Assembly (NCBI GenBank): GCA_938036835.1
Contig: CALHWB010000038.1
Coordinates: forward strand, 47,604-111,603
Direction: 5' to 3'
DNA: 64,000 nucleotides
From: an uncultured Propionibacterium sp.
GTDB lineage: Bacteria; Actinomycetota; Actinomycetes; Propionibacteriales; Propionibacteriaceae
Positions within the stretch are counted from its first letter, which is position 1. The number at the start of each line of letters is the position of its first letter. The position numbers and the translations under genes were made by a program. This document shows, piece by piece, positions 27,673-36,370 of the stretch. The notes beneath the pieces are model-generated. The model saw only the letters and a list, made by a program, of their open reading frames with translations, searched no databases and was not told the DNA's origin.

Positions 27673-28623
27673 ATGCCGGCGACCACCGTACGGCCGCGCG
27701 CCCATTGGCCGTGCCGACTGCTGCTGACTGCCGTGTCGTTGCTGCTCGTCACGCTGCTGGCCGGCCTGGTCGATGCCTGGCTGATCGCCGGGCGAATGCC
27801 GCGGATCGAACTGTCCTGGCCGGTCACGGAGGGCCCCGAGACCTGGTTGATCGTCGGGCTCGACGACCGGGCCGCCGCCGATGAGCGGATCATCGAATAC
27901 ACCGGGCCGGCCGAATCGCAGCCCGGAGTGCGCGCCGATGTCATCATCCTGGTGACGCGCACCGATCGGGGCCTGGTCGCCCAGTCGGTGCCCCGCAACC
28001 TGATGGTGGGCGCCCCCAGCCGGATCGATCCCGGCAGGCAGACCCGGCTGGGGGTCTATTGGCGTCGGTCGCCACAGCAGTTCGTCGATGTCATCTGCAC
28101 AGATCTGGCCGTACCGGTAGATCACCTGATCACCATCGATTTGCAGGCTTTCGTGGATATCGTGGATGCGCTCGGCGGGATAACGGTGGATGTTCCCCAA
28201 CCCCTTCGGGATGCTGAATTGCGTTTCGAGCTGATGGCTGGGCCGCAGCACATGGATGGGCTGCTGGCATTGGGCTATGTGCGCAGCCGGCTGGGAGAAG
28301 TGCAGGTGGGTGGGCGTTGGATACCCGAACCGGATGGCGAGCAGGCCCGGAACCGCCGCCAGGGGCAGGTGCTGGAGTTGGTGATGGCGCAACTGCGCGG
28401 CCACCCGCTGGCCCTGCAACGGGCGGCCTGGCGGGCGTCCCCGCATATCGGCCTGGACCGGGGCACTCAGCCCTGGCAGCTTGGAGTGCTGGCCGGTATG
28501 CCGGCCCCCCAGCCACTGCTCACCAATCCGAATACCACCGGGGTGGATGTGCGCTATATCGGCGACCAGACCCGGGCCGGACTCGCCGCGCTCGGCTATT
28601 CCGCGCAGTGCTCGCCGGCCTGA
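27673..28623 (+). CDS. LytR-CpsA-Psr (LCP) family cell-wall ligase
   Basis: A 316-aa membrane-anchored protein. A hydrophobic helix (about 14-38) precedes the LCP domain. That domain shows WLIVGLDDR, RADVIILVTRTDRG, QSVPRNLMV, VDHLITIDLQAFVDIVDALGG with ITVDVPQPLRD, and LALGYVRSR followed by EQARNRRQGQVLE. LCP enzymes transfer undecaprenyl-linked glycopolymers to peptidoglycan or proteins. The conserved acidic and arginine residues are present. The ATG follows CTGGAGGTG. Not co-transcribed with the upstream gene, given the terminator between them. Confidence 0.88.
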   Translation: MPATTVRPRAHWPCRLLLTAVSLLLVTLLAGLVDAWLIAGRMPRIELSWPVTEGPETWLIVGLDDRAAADERIIEYTGPAESQPGVRADVIILVTRTDRGLVAQSVPRNLMVGAPSRIDPGRQTRLGVYWRRSPQQFVDVICTDLAVPVDHLITIDLQAFVDIVDALGGITVDVPQPLRDAELRFELMAGPQHMDGLLALGYVRSRLGEVQVGGRWIPEPDGEQARNRRQGQVLELVMAQLRGHPLALQRAAWRASPHIGLDRGTQPWQLGVLAGMPAPQPLLTNPNTTGVDVRYIGDQTRAGLAALGYSAQCSPA

Positions 28624-28759
28624 AGCCTCGGCCGGGCCGAGGCGGCGGGTCCGGCGACTAAGCTGACGGCGAACGGTCGTGCGTGGCTGCCTGCCGCGGT
28701 AGACGGTGTTCCGCCCGGAGCCCCGGGTACCGGCCGGTCACCGGGACAGCGGCGGTGTT

Positions 28760-28788
28760 TTGACCACAAGGGCGTCCACGAGTAGCAT
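28760..28788 (+). promoter_or_regulatory. Promoter of the str operon (rpsL-rpsG-fusA)
   Basis: TTGACC, 17-nt spacer, TAGCAT. Near-consensus -35; -10 identical to those before rpmG and infA. Predicted start near 28795. Confidence 0.55.
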
Positions 28789-28976
28789 GGGTAGGCGTGT
28801 TCGGTGTGTCCGAACCCATGTGCGTACCCTGGCGGTTGGCGCCGGGCACCTAAACGTTGCGAGGAGCCTGGGACAAGTGCGGAGTTCGCATGGCGGCCCC
28901 CTACTCGCCCCATCGGATAACGGTGGTTCGCGGGGCGGGCAGGTGGAGTCGCAGCCAGGGCAGTGAGACAGCGAAT

Positions 28977-29002
28977 GGTAGGCGTCCGCCCGGACGCCTA
29001 CC
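28977..29002 (+). promoter_or_regulatory. Leader hairpin directly before rpsL
   Basis: GGTAGGCGTCCG and CGGACGCCTACC flank two bases, forming a perfect stem of about 11 bp with a 4-nt loop, 24 bases upstream of the GTG start. It could be a translational control site or RNA stabiliser. Confidence 0.5.
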
Positions 29003-29026
29003 GCAACAGGAAAGAGATACCAGCAG

Positions 29027-29398
29027 GTGCCTACCATCCAGCAGTTGGTCCGCAAGGGCCGCACTGACAAGGTCAGCAAGAACAAGAAACCCGCGCTGAA
29101 GGGTTCTCCGCAGCGTCGTGGCGTGTGCACGCGCGTGTACACCACCACCCCGAAGAAGCCGAACTCCGCGCTGCGCAAGGTGGCCCGCGTCCGCCTCAGC
29201 TCGGGTGTCGAGGTGACCGCCTATATTCCCGGTGTCGGCCACAATCTGCAGGAGCATTCGATGGTGCTCGTGCGCGGCGGCCGGGTGAGGGACCTGCCGG
29301 GTGTGCGTTACAAGATCATCCGCGGCGCCCTCGACACCCAGGGCGTCAGGAACCGCAGGCAGGCCCGTAGCCGCTACGGTGCGAAGAAGGAGAAGTAA
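29027..29398 (+). CDS. rpsL: 30S ribosomal protein S12
   Basis: A 123-aa S12 of the decoding centre. TTTPKKPNSALRKVARVRL carries Lys43 as in drug-sensitive bacteria, but position 88 is Arg (GGRVRDLPG, codon AGG at 29288-29290) where Lys is the sensitive residue. K88R is an established streptomycin-resistance change in M. tuberculosis. The start is GTG after AGGAAAGAG. The stop overlaps the rpsG start (TAATG). Confidence 0.98.
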   Translation: MPTIQQLVRKGRTDKVSKNKKPALKGSPQRRGVCTRVYTTTPKKPNSALRKVARVRLSSGVEVTAYIPGVGHNLQEHSMVLVRGGRVRDLPGVRYKIIRGALDTQGVRNRRQARSRYGAKKEK

Positions 29399-29868
29399 TG
29401 CCCAGGAAGGGTCCGGCGCCCAAGCGCCTGGTGATCGTCGATCCGGTCTACGGCTCGCCATTGGTTTCGCAGTTGGTCAGCAAGATCCTGCTGGACGGTA
29501 AGAAGACCGTGGCCCAGCACATCGTCTACAGCGCTCTGGAGGGCACTCGCGAGAAGACCGGTATCGATCCGGTGCAGACGCTGAAGAAGGCCCTCGACAA
29601 CGTCCGGCCGGCCGTCGAGGTGCGCAGCCGCCGCGTCGGCGGCGCCACCTATCAGGTGCCGGTCGAGGTGAAACCGGCCCGCTCCAACACCTTGGCCATG
29701 CGCTGGCTGGTCGGCTATGCCCGCGACCGGCGCGAGAAGACCATGTCCGAGCGGTTGATGAACGAGATCCTGGACGCCTCGAACGGTCTGGGAGCCTCGG
29801 TCAAGAAACGCGAGGATACCCACAAGATGGCCGAGGCCAACCGCGCCTTCGCCCACTACCGCTGGTGA
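29398..29868 (+). CDS. rpsG: 30S ribosomal protein S7
   Basis: A 156-aa S7 that organises the 30S head. Typical segments are MPRKGPAPKR, KILLDGKKTVAQHIVY, RSRRVGGATYQVPVEV and NRAFAHYRW at the end. The ATG overlaps the rpsL stop, so translation is coupled. S7 is the str-operon repressor in E. coli; whether it acts so here is unknown. Confidence 0.98.
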   Translation: MPRKGPAPKRLVIVDPVYGSPLVSQLVSKILLDGKKTVAQHIVYSALEGTREKTGIDPVQTLKKALDNVRPAVEVRSRRVGGATYQVPVEVKPARSNTLAMRWLVGYARDRREKTMSERLMNEILDASNGLGASVKKREDTHKMAEANRAFAHYRW

Positions 29869-29997
29869 CGCCTGGAGGGGTCGTCCCCGGAGAGGGGGCG
29901 GCCTCTTGGCATGTCCGGCTTTGGTAACGCTGAGTCGAACACCAGGCGACCAGGAGAACCAACCAAGAGATCCGTACGACAAGACTTAGGGGAACCC

Positions 29998-32097
29998 GTG
30001 GCCCTCGACCTGCAAAGTGACCTGACTAAGGTCCGCAATATCGGCATTATGGCGCACATCGATGCCGGCAAGACCACCACCACCGAACGCATCCTGTTCT
30101 ACACCGGCATCACCCACAAGATCGGCGAGGTGCACGATGGCGCCGCGACCATGGACTGGATGGAGCAGGAGCAGGAGCGGGGCATCACGATCACCTCGGC
30201 CGCCACCACCTGCTTTTGGCGGGGTTACCAGATCAACATCATCGACACCCCGGGGCACGTCGACTTCACCGTCGAGGTAGAGCGCTCGCTGCGCGTGCTG
30301 GACGGCGCCGTGGCGGTGTTCGATGGCGTAGCCGGCGTGGAACCCCAGTCGATGACCGTGTGGCGCCAGGCCAGTAAATACGGCGTACCCAGGATTTGCT
30401 ATGTGAACAAGCTGGATCGCACGGGCGCCTCCTTCGACCACTGCATCAAGACCATCCGCGAACGGCTACAGGCCATCCCGGTCAAGCTACAGATCCCGAT
30501 CGGCGCGGAGGCCGGCTTCGTCGGTGTGGTGGATCTGGTCGAAATGGTGGCCAAGACCTACCGTGGCGAAACCGCTCTGGGTGCCAACTTCGAGGTGGAG
30601 CAGATCCCGGCCGAGCTGGCCGAGGCAGCCCGGGCGGCCCGGGCCGAGCTGCTGGAGACCGTTGCCGAGCACGATGATGAGCTGATGGAGCTCTACCTGG
30701 AAGGCACCGAGCCGACCGTGGAGCAGCTCAAGTCCGCCATTCGCAGGGGCGTCCTCTCGGGGGCGTATACCGCGGTGGTCTGCGGCACCTCGTTCAAGAA
30801 CAAGGGCGTGCAGCCCCTGCTGGACGCCGTCGTGGACTATCTGCCCGCACCGGTCGATGTCCCGGCCATTCGGGGATTCAAGCCGGGCGACGAGTCGGCG
30901 ATCATCGAACGGCATCCCGACAAGGCCGAGCCGCTGGCCGCGCTGGCCTTCAAGATCGCCGCCGATCCTCACCTGGGCAGGCTCACCTATGTCCGGGTCT
31001 ACTCCGGCGTCCTGACGGCGGGCAGCCAGGTACTGAACTCGGCGAGTGGCAGGAAGGAACGCATCGGGAAGATCTACCAGATGCATGCCAACAAACGCCA
31101 GGAGGTGCCGACCATTCCCGCCGGCAATATCTGCGCGGTCATGGGGCTGAAGCAGACCGGCACCGGGGACACACTGTGCAATCCGGGTGCCCCGGTGGTG
31201 CTGGAATCCATGGATTTCCCTGCCCCGGTCATCGAGCAGGCCGTGGAGCCGAAGTCGAAGGCCGACCAGGAGAAGCTATCCACCGCCATTCAACGGTTAG
31301 CCGAGGAGGACCCCACCTTCCGCGTTCACACCGATGAGGAAACCGGTCAGACCATCATCGCCGGCATGGGCGAACTTCACCTTGAGGTGCTGATCGACCG
31401 CATGAAGCGGGAGTTTCATGTGGAGGCCAATATCGGCAAGCCGCAGGTCGCCTACCGGGAGACCCTGCGCCGGCCGGTGGCCGGGGTGGAGTACACCCAT
31501 AAGAAGCAGTCCGGCGGTTCGGGCCAGTACGGCAAGGTCATCATCAGCCTGGAACCGCAGGCGGCCGGCAAGGGCTACGAGTTCGTCAATGCCGTCACCG
31601 GCGGCCGCATCCCCAAGGAGTACATTCCTGCGGTGGACGCCGGCATCCGGGAGGCCATGCAGTTTGGCGTGCTGGCCGGATATCCGGTGGAGGATATCAA
31701 GGTGACCCTGAACGATGGCGCCTACCACGATGTCGATTCCTCGGAACTGGCTTTCAAGATCGCCGGTTCGATGGCCTTCAAGGAAGCCTCGCGCAAGGCG
31801 GATCCGGCCATGCTGGAACCCCTGATGGCCGTCGAGGTGACCACCCCGGAGGACTACTTGGGCACGGTGATCGGCGACCTGAACTCCCGGCGAGGCCAGG
31901 TGCAGTCCATGGATGAACAGCACGGCAATCGGGTGGTGCGCGCGCTGGTGCCGCTGGCCGAGATGTTCGGCTATGTCGGGGATCTGCGCTCCAAGACGTC
32001 TGGTCAGGCGTCCTACACGATGGAGTTCCACTCCTACGGCGAGGTGCCGAAGAACGTCTCCGACGAGATCGTCGCCAAGGCACGCGGTCAGCTTTGA
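29998..32097 (+). CDS. fusA: Elongation factor G
   Basis: A 699-aa translocase GTPase. G-domain motifs are AHIDAGKTTTTERI, the switch region RGITITSAATTCFW, DTPGHVDF and NKLDRTGA; domains III-V show MGELHLEVLIDRMKREF, GGSGQYGKV and YVGDLRSKTSGQ. I chose the GTG after TTAGGGGAA, which matches the length and start of other actinobacterial EF-G; the open frame extends 29 codons further upstream. It lies 129 bases after rpsG. Confidence 0.97.
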   Translation: MALDLQSDLTKVRNIGIMAHIDAGKTTTTERILFYTGITHKIGEVHDGAATMDWMEQEQERGITITSAATTCFWRGYQINIIDTPGHVDFTVEVERSLRVLDGAVAVFDGVAGVEPQSMTVWRQASKYGVPRICYVNKLDRTGASFDHCIKTIRERLQAIPVKLQIPIGAEAGFVGVVDLVEMVAKTYRGETALGANFEVEQIPAELAEAARAARAELLETVAEHDDELMELYLEGTEPTVEQLKSAIRRGVLSGAYTAVVCGTSFKNKGVQPLLDAVVDYLPAPVDVPAIRGFKPGDESAIIERHPDKAEPLAALAFKIAADPHLGRLTYVRVYSGVLTAGSQVLNSASGRKERIGKIYQMHANKRQEVPTIPAGNICAVMGLKQTGTGDTLCNPGAPVVLESMDFPAPVIEQAVEPKSKADQEKLSTAIQRLAEEDPTFRVHTDEETGQTIIAGMGELHLEVLIDRMKREFHVEANIGKPQVAYRETLRRPVAGVEYTHKKQSGGSGQYGKVIISLEPQAAGKGYEFVNAVTGGRIPKEYIPAVDAGIREAMQFGVLAGYPVEDIKVTLNDGAYHDVDSSELAFKIAGSMAFKEASRKADPAMLEPLMAVEVTTPEDYLGTVIGDLNSRRGQVQSMDEQHGNRVVRALVPLAEMFGYVGDLRSKTSGQASYTMEFHSYGEVPKNVSDEIVAKARGQL

Positions 32098-32116
32098 TCG
32101 ACGACCAACGAACCAG

Positions 32117-32148
32117 GCGGGGCCGGGAGAGAATCCTTCCGGCCTCGC
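32117..32148 (+). terminator. Hairpin after fusA
   Basis: GCGGGGCCGG pairs with CCGGCCTCGC (one G-T pair), 12-nt loop, starting 20 bases after the stop. No T-tract. Confidence 0.5.
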
Positions 32149-32418
32149 TGCTACCCGGCCGAAGGCGGATGGCTTAGCCGCTCGGCGCGTGGGCGCCCAG
32201 CCGGGCGAATAGGCCTGCTCGGTTCAGCCGCCGGTTACGGCCTCGGACACCACTTGACGGCCGGTGTGGGCTTGTGGTGCGAAGAGCAGTTCGGCACGGC
32301 ACCTCCTCGGCCGTTGCCCGGCGCAGCTAGGCCATGGCCAGATCGCAGCGGTGCTGGCGATACCGGGTGAGCACGGCGATCTGGTATGCGAGGAAAACCG
32401 CGGAATGGGGCGCGATGC

Positions 32419-32472
32419 TATGATCGGGGCCCGCCGGCCGGTTTGACTCCCAGCCCTTACCTGACGAGAATT
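32419..32472 (+). promoter_or_regulatory. Candidate promoter(s) of tuf
   Basis: Two possibilities: TGC-TATGAT, an extended -10 (hexamer 32419-32424) without a clear -35; or TTGACT (32443-32448) with AGAATT 18 bases later. Neither can be preferred by eye. Confidence 0.35.
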
Positions 32473-32605
32473 GATGAGGTTCGTGGGTACTTCCCGCGGT
32501 CTTGGCCATGCATCGGTCAGGACAACCAGAGCGCTGCGGGAAAACCCACAGCAATGAACAGGTGAGCCACGCAACCAGCGTGGTGACAAACCAGAAGGAG
32601 CCCAA

Positions 32606-33796
32606 GTGGCAAAGGCCAAGTTCGAGCGGACCAAGCCGCACTGCAACATCGGCACCATCGGCCACGTCGACCACGGCAAGACCACGCTGACGGCGGCGAT
32701 CACCAAGGTGCTGCATGAGAAGTATCCCGAGTTGAACGCCATATCCGCGTTCGACCAGATCGACAAGGCGCCCGAGGAGCGTCAGCGCGGTATCACCATT
32801 TCCATCGCGCACGTCGAATACCAGACCGAGAAGCGCCACTACGCACACGTCGATTGCCCCGGTCACGCCGACTATGTCAAGAACATGATCACCGGTGCCG
32901 CCCAGATGGACGGTGCGATCCTGGTCGTGGCGGCCACCGACGGTCCGATGGCTCAAACCCGCGAGCATATCCTGCTGGCGCGTCAGGTGGGCGTGCCCGC
33001 GATCGTGGTGGCCTTGAACAAGTGCGACATGGTCGACGATGAGGAGCTCATTGAACTGGTCGAGATGGAGGTCCGTGAGGCTCTATCCGAGCAGGAATTC
33101 GATGGCGACAACTGCCCAGTGGTGCGCGTTGCTGCTTTCCCGGCCATGAACGGCGACGCCAAGTGGAGTGAGTCGATCATAGAGCTGATGGACGCCGTCG
33201 ATGAGTATATCCCGCAGCCGGAGCGCGAGACCGAAAAGCCCTTCTTGATGCCGGTGGAGGATGTCTTCACCATTACCGGCCGTGGCACCGTGGTCACCGG
33301 CCGTGTCGAGCGCGGTGTGGTCAAGACCGGTGAGACCGTCGAGATCGTGGGTCTGGCCCCGACCCAGTCGACCACCGTGACCGGTGTCGAGATGTTCCGC
33401 AAGATCCTGGACGAGGGCCAGGCGGGTGACAATGTCGGCCTGCTGCTGCGTGGCACCAAGAAGGAAGACGTGGAGCGCGGCATGGTCGTCATCAAGCCGG
33501 GCAGCACTAAGCCGCACACCGAGTTCGAGGGCAATGTCTACGTGCTGACCAAGGAAGAGGGCGGCCGCCACAAGCCATTCTTCTCCAACTACAGCCCGCA
33601 GTTCTACTTCCGGACCACCGACGTCACCGGTACCGTCTCGCTGCCTGAGGGCACCGAGATGGTGATGCCCGGCGACAACACCGATATGAACGTCGTGCTG
33701 CAGAAGCCGATCGCCATGGAGGAAGGCCTGAAGTTCGCCATCCGCGAGGGCGGTCACACCGTCGGCGCGGGCCGCGTCACCAAGATCATCAAGTGA
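32606..33796 (+). CDS. tuf: Elongation factor Tu
   Basis: A 396-aa GTPase that delivers aminoacyl-tRNA. Motifs are GHVDHGKTTLTAAI, the switch I segment with RGITI, DCPGHADY, NKCDMVDD, and the C-terminal PGDNTDMNVVLQKPIAMEEG. It begins at GTG after AGAAGGAG. A single-gene unit, to judge from the promoter-containing gap before it and the strong terminator after it. Confidence 0.98.
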   Translation: MAKAKFERTKPHCNIGTIGHVDHGKTTLTAAITKVLHEKYPELNAISAFDQIDKAPEERQRGITISIAHVEYQTEKRHYAHVDCPGHADYVKNMITGAAQMDGAILVVAATDGPMAQTREHILLARQVGVPAIVVALNKCDMVDDEELIELVEMEVREALSEQEFDGDNCPVVRVAAFPAMNGDAKWSESIIELMDAVDEYIPQPERETEKPFLMPVEDVFTITGRGTVVTGRVERGVVKTGETVEIVGLAPTQSTTVTGVEMFRKILDEGQAGDNVGLLLRGTKKEDVERGMVVIKPGSTKPHTEFEGNVYVLTKEEGGRHKPFFSNYSPQFYFRTTDVTGTVSLPEGTEMVMPGDNTDMNVVLQKPIAMEEGLKFAIREGGHTVGAGRVTKIIK

Positions 33797-33813
33797 TGCG
33801 CTGAACGATTCGT

Positions 33814-33857
33814 CCGGCTGCGGCGCCCGTCCTGACAAGGACGGGCGCCGCAGCCGG
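33814..33857 (+). terminator. tuf terminator
   Basis: A perfect 19-bp stem (CCGGCTGCGGCGCCCGTCC with its complement) around a TGACAA loop, followed by TTT, 17 bases after the tuf stop. Confidence 0.82.
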
Positions 33858-33979
33858 TTTCAGATCGCGCGGCCGTGACCGGTCTTTGTCCGGCGGCACT
33901 GACTGCCGGGTGCGCGGTGCGCCACCCGGGAACAGCCGGTTCACCGGGCGGCGGGTGAGTAAGCCAGTATCTTTGAGTC

Positions 33980-34462
33980 GTGTCGCTTGAACCCAGATCA
34001 CAGCCCGGGCCGTTGCGCGTGAGCCGTTTCATCGCTTTGGCATTGGATGATCTGGTGCGCATTCCCGGTACCGGAATCGGGATTGGCCTGGATGGGGTAT
34101 TGGGTCTGATCCCCGGTGTGGGGGACGCCGGCACTACCGCCGTTGCCGCGCTGCTGATGGCCGACGCGATCCGCAACCGGGTGCCCCTGCCGGTGCTGGC
34201 TAGGATGGGCCTGAACCTTGGCCTGGACGCCCTGATCGGCATGATCCCGGTGATCGGGGACATCGGTGACTTTGCCCACCGGGCCAACCGGCGCAATCTG
34301 CGGTTGCTGCAGCGCGCCGTCGCCAACCGGGAGCAGACCAGGGCCGCGTCGGTGATCTATCTGGGCGTCGCCCTGGGCATGGTGGTGACCACGGTGGCGG
34401 TTCTGCTGGCGGTGACCCTGTGGTCGCTGTGGGTGCTGTGGCGGCTGGTCGTGCCACACTGA
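33980..34462 (+). CDS. DUF4112 membrane protein
   Basis: A 160-aa protein with the DUF4112 pattern: LDDLVRIPGTGIGIGLDGVL with GLIPGVGDAG, then MGLNLGLDALIGMIPVIGDI and HRANRRNLRLL. A C-terminal membrane helix (about 128-155) and hydrophobic stretches in the core suggest membrane association. No function is established for the family. The start is GTG with a poor ribosome-binding site. It lies between tuf and gltX, on the same strand as both. Confidence 0.82.
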   Translation: MSLEPRSQPGPLRVSRFIALALDDLVRIPGTGIGIGLDGVLGLIPGVGDAGTTAVAALLMADAIRNRVPLPVLARMGLNLGLDALIGMIPVIGDIGDFAHRANRRNLRLLQRAVANREQTRAASVIYLGVALGMVVTTVAVLLAVTLWSLWVLWRLVVPH

Positions 34463-34586
34463 ACCGGCCACCGGCGGCCGCGGAACCGCTGCCGGCTAGC
34501 CCGATCCAGGGAGGTCGATGACCGGGGCCACCCGATCCGCCCGGCCGGGTACGTCCGGGTGGATCGGGTGGGGCAGGATAGGCTGC

Positions 34587-36056
34587 ATGTCCGTGAGCAG
34601 GCCGCAACGAACTCGAGTAGCCCCAAGCCCAACCGGGGATCCCCATGTCGGTACGGCCTATATGGCCCTGTTCGACAAGGCCTGGGCGGCGAAGACCGGC
34701 GGACAGTTTGTGTTGCGCATCGAAGATACCGACCGCAACCGGCTGGTGGCCGGCGCGGAGGACCAGATCCATCGGGCGCTGCGCTGGCTCGGGCTGGACG
34801 CCGACGAGAGCCCGGAAAGGGGCGGACCCCATGGTCCCTATCGGCAGTCCGATCGGCTGGACACCTACCGGCCCCATGTGGAGCGGCTGATCGCCGAAGG
34901 CCATGCCTATCACTGTTGGTGTTCGGCCGAGCGGTTGGCCCAGTTACGGGCCGAACAGCAGGCCAGCAAGACCGCCAACGCCGGGTACGATCGCCGCTGC
35001 CTGGGCATGACCCGGGAACAGCGGGCCAAGCTACCGGGGTTCAGCCCGACTCCGGTGGTGCGGATGCTGATCCCAGACGATGTGGAACTGTCCTTCCCGG
35101 ACCTGATCCGTGGCGAGGTACGGGCTCCGCGTCCGGACGATCAGGTCATCTGGAAGGCCGACGGGTTTCCCACCTATCATCTGGCGGTGGTGGTGGACGA
35201 TCACCTGATGGATATCACCACCGTGGTGCGGGGCGAGGAATGGATCAGCTCGACACCCAAACACCGGCTGTTGTACAAATGGCTGGGTTGGCCAGAGCCG
35301 GCATTCGCGCACATGCCGTTGTTGCGCAATCCCGACAAGTCGAAGATCTCCAAACGCAAGAACCCGGCTGCCCGGCTGCTATGGTTCCGCGAGCAGGGCT
35401 ATCTGCCCGAGGCGTTGCGCAATTTCCTACAATTGCTGGCCTATCCTCCGGCCGCTGGCGATCGGGAGGTGTCCTCCTTTGCGGAATTCGTGGCGGATTT
35501 CGATTGGTCGAAGGTTTCCACCGTGGGGCCGATCTTCGATGGCAAGAAGCTGGACTGGTTGAATGGGGTCTATATCCGGTCGCTGTCCGCCGATGAACTG
35601 GCCGGCCGGATCATCGCCTATGCCCTGGAATCCGGGCAGTGGGCCGAATTGCCACCCGCCGCCGATCGGATCGTCCGGGCCGCAGCCCCACTGATCTCCG
35701 AACGGCTGGTGACTCTCGCCGAGGCCATACCGAAGCTGGGCTTCCTGTTCACGGCGGACGCCGATCTGAGCCACAACCCGGCGGCCGTGGCAAGGCTCCC
35801 CGCCGAGGGCCCCCGGGTGCTGGATCGAGCCGTTGCCGTGCTGGCCGAGCCGGGGGAGTGGACCGCGGAAGCGATCGAGCAGGGACTGCGCACGGAGCTG
35901 ATCGAAGGGCTGGGGCTGAAGCCGAAGCTCGCATTCGCGCCGGTCAGGGTGGCCGTCACCGGCGAGTTGGTGTCCCCTCCGCTGTTCGAGTCGATGGCCA
36001 TCCTGGGCCGCGAGTCCTGCCTGACGCGACTGGCCGCGCTGCGCGCGCAGCTTTGA
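34587..36056 (+). CDS. gltX: Glutamate--tRNA ligase
   Basis: A 489-aa class I synthetase. The HIGH-equivalent site lies in APSPTGDPHVGTA, the KMSKS-equivalent in DKSKISKRKN. FVLRIEDTDRNR and KADGFPTYHLAVVVDDH are also present. The last motif differs from the RANGxPLYTLVN form usual in actinobacteria such as Streptomyces and agrees better with my memory of propionibacterial enzymes. I chose the ATG after CAGGATAGG; the frame is open 23 codons further upstream. It may charge both tRNA-Glu and tRNA-Gln; this cannot be decided here. Confidence 0.95.
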   Translation: MSVSRPQRTRVAPSPTGDPHVGTAYMALFDKAWAAKTGGQFVLRIEDTDRNRLVAGAEDQIHRALRWLGLDADESPERGGPHGPYRQSDRLDTYRPHVERLIAEGHAYHCWCSAERLAQLRAEQQASKTANAGYDRRCLGMTREQRAKLPGFSPTPVVRMLIPDDVELSFPDLIRGEVRAPRPDDQVIWKADGFPTYHLAVVVDDHLMDITTVVRGEEWISSTPKHRLLYKWLGWPEPAFAHMPLLRNPDKSKISKRKNPAARLLWFREQGYLPEALRNFLQLLAYPPAAGDREVSSFAEFVADFDWSKVSTVGPIFDGKKLDWLNGVYIRSLSADELAGRIIAYALESGQWAELPPAADRIVRAAAPLISERLVTLAEAIPKLGFLFTADADLSHNPAAVARLPAEGPRVLDRAVAVLAEPGEWTAEAIEQGLRTELIEGLGLKPKLAFAPVRVAVTGELVSPPLFESMAILGRESCLTRLAALRAQL

Positions 36057-36220
36057 GCCGGCATCCCGGGAGCGGTCGTCTTGTGGAGTCGGCGGCCGCT
36101 GGGGCTGTGCCTGCCGGTCGGTGGCCCGCACCCGCCCCCATCATGGTGCCCGGGTGCCGTGTCGATGGCCTTTTGGCGGGCAGGTGCGCTAGAGTGCAAC
36201 CGAGCCGATCGCGCCCACCC

Positions 36221-36354
36221 ACAGGTGGGCGTCAGGGAACTCCGGTGTGAATCCGGGACTGGCGCGCAGCGGTGCAGGGGACGAGGACAGCGATAAGACC
36301 ACTGGGATCCCCGGGAAGGTGCTGTCCTTGGTTGATCCGAGTCCGAAGACCTGT
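36221..36354 (+). promoter_or_regulatory. Cobalamin (AdoCbl) riboswitch
   Basis: All landmarks of the cobalamin riboswitch are present: closing stem ACAGGT/ACCTGT, core CAGGGAACTCCGGTGTGAAT, CCGGGACTGGCGCGCAGCGG, and the B12-box AGTCCGAAGACCTG. It ends 16 bases before the first possible start codon of the transporter permease gene. When B12 is plentiful it should reduce expression of the importer. A hairpin at 36212-36231 competes with the 5' strand of the closing stem. Confidence 0.92.
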
Positions 36355-36370
36355 CGGCTCATGTTGAACG

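Larger units (their letters stand above)
28624..29026 (+). other. rpsL upstream region with str-operon leader
   Basis: About 400 bases without a recognisable gene. They contain a strong candidate promoter (28760-28788), about 230 bases of leader, and a perfect hairpin just before the rpsL ribosome-binding site. Confidence 0.6.
32098..32605 (+). other. fusA-tuf intergenic region
   Basis: A 508-base gap with no convincing gene. It holds a hairpin after fusA, a candidate promoter, and about 135 bases of leader before tuf. So tuf is probably transcribed independently of fusA as well as by any readthrough. Confidence 0.55.
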
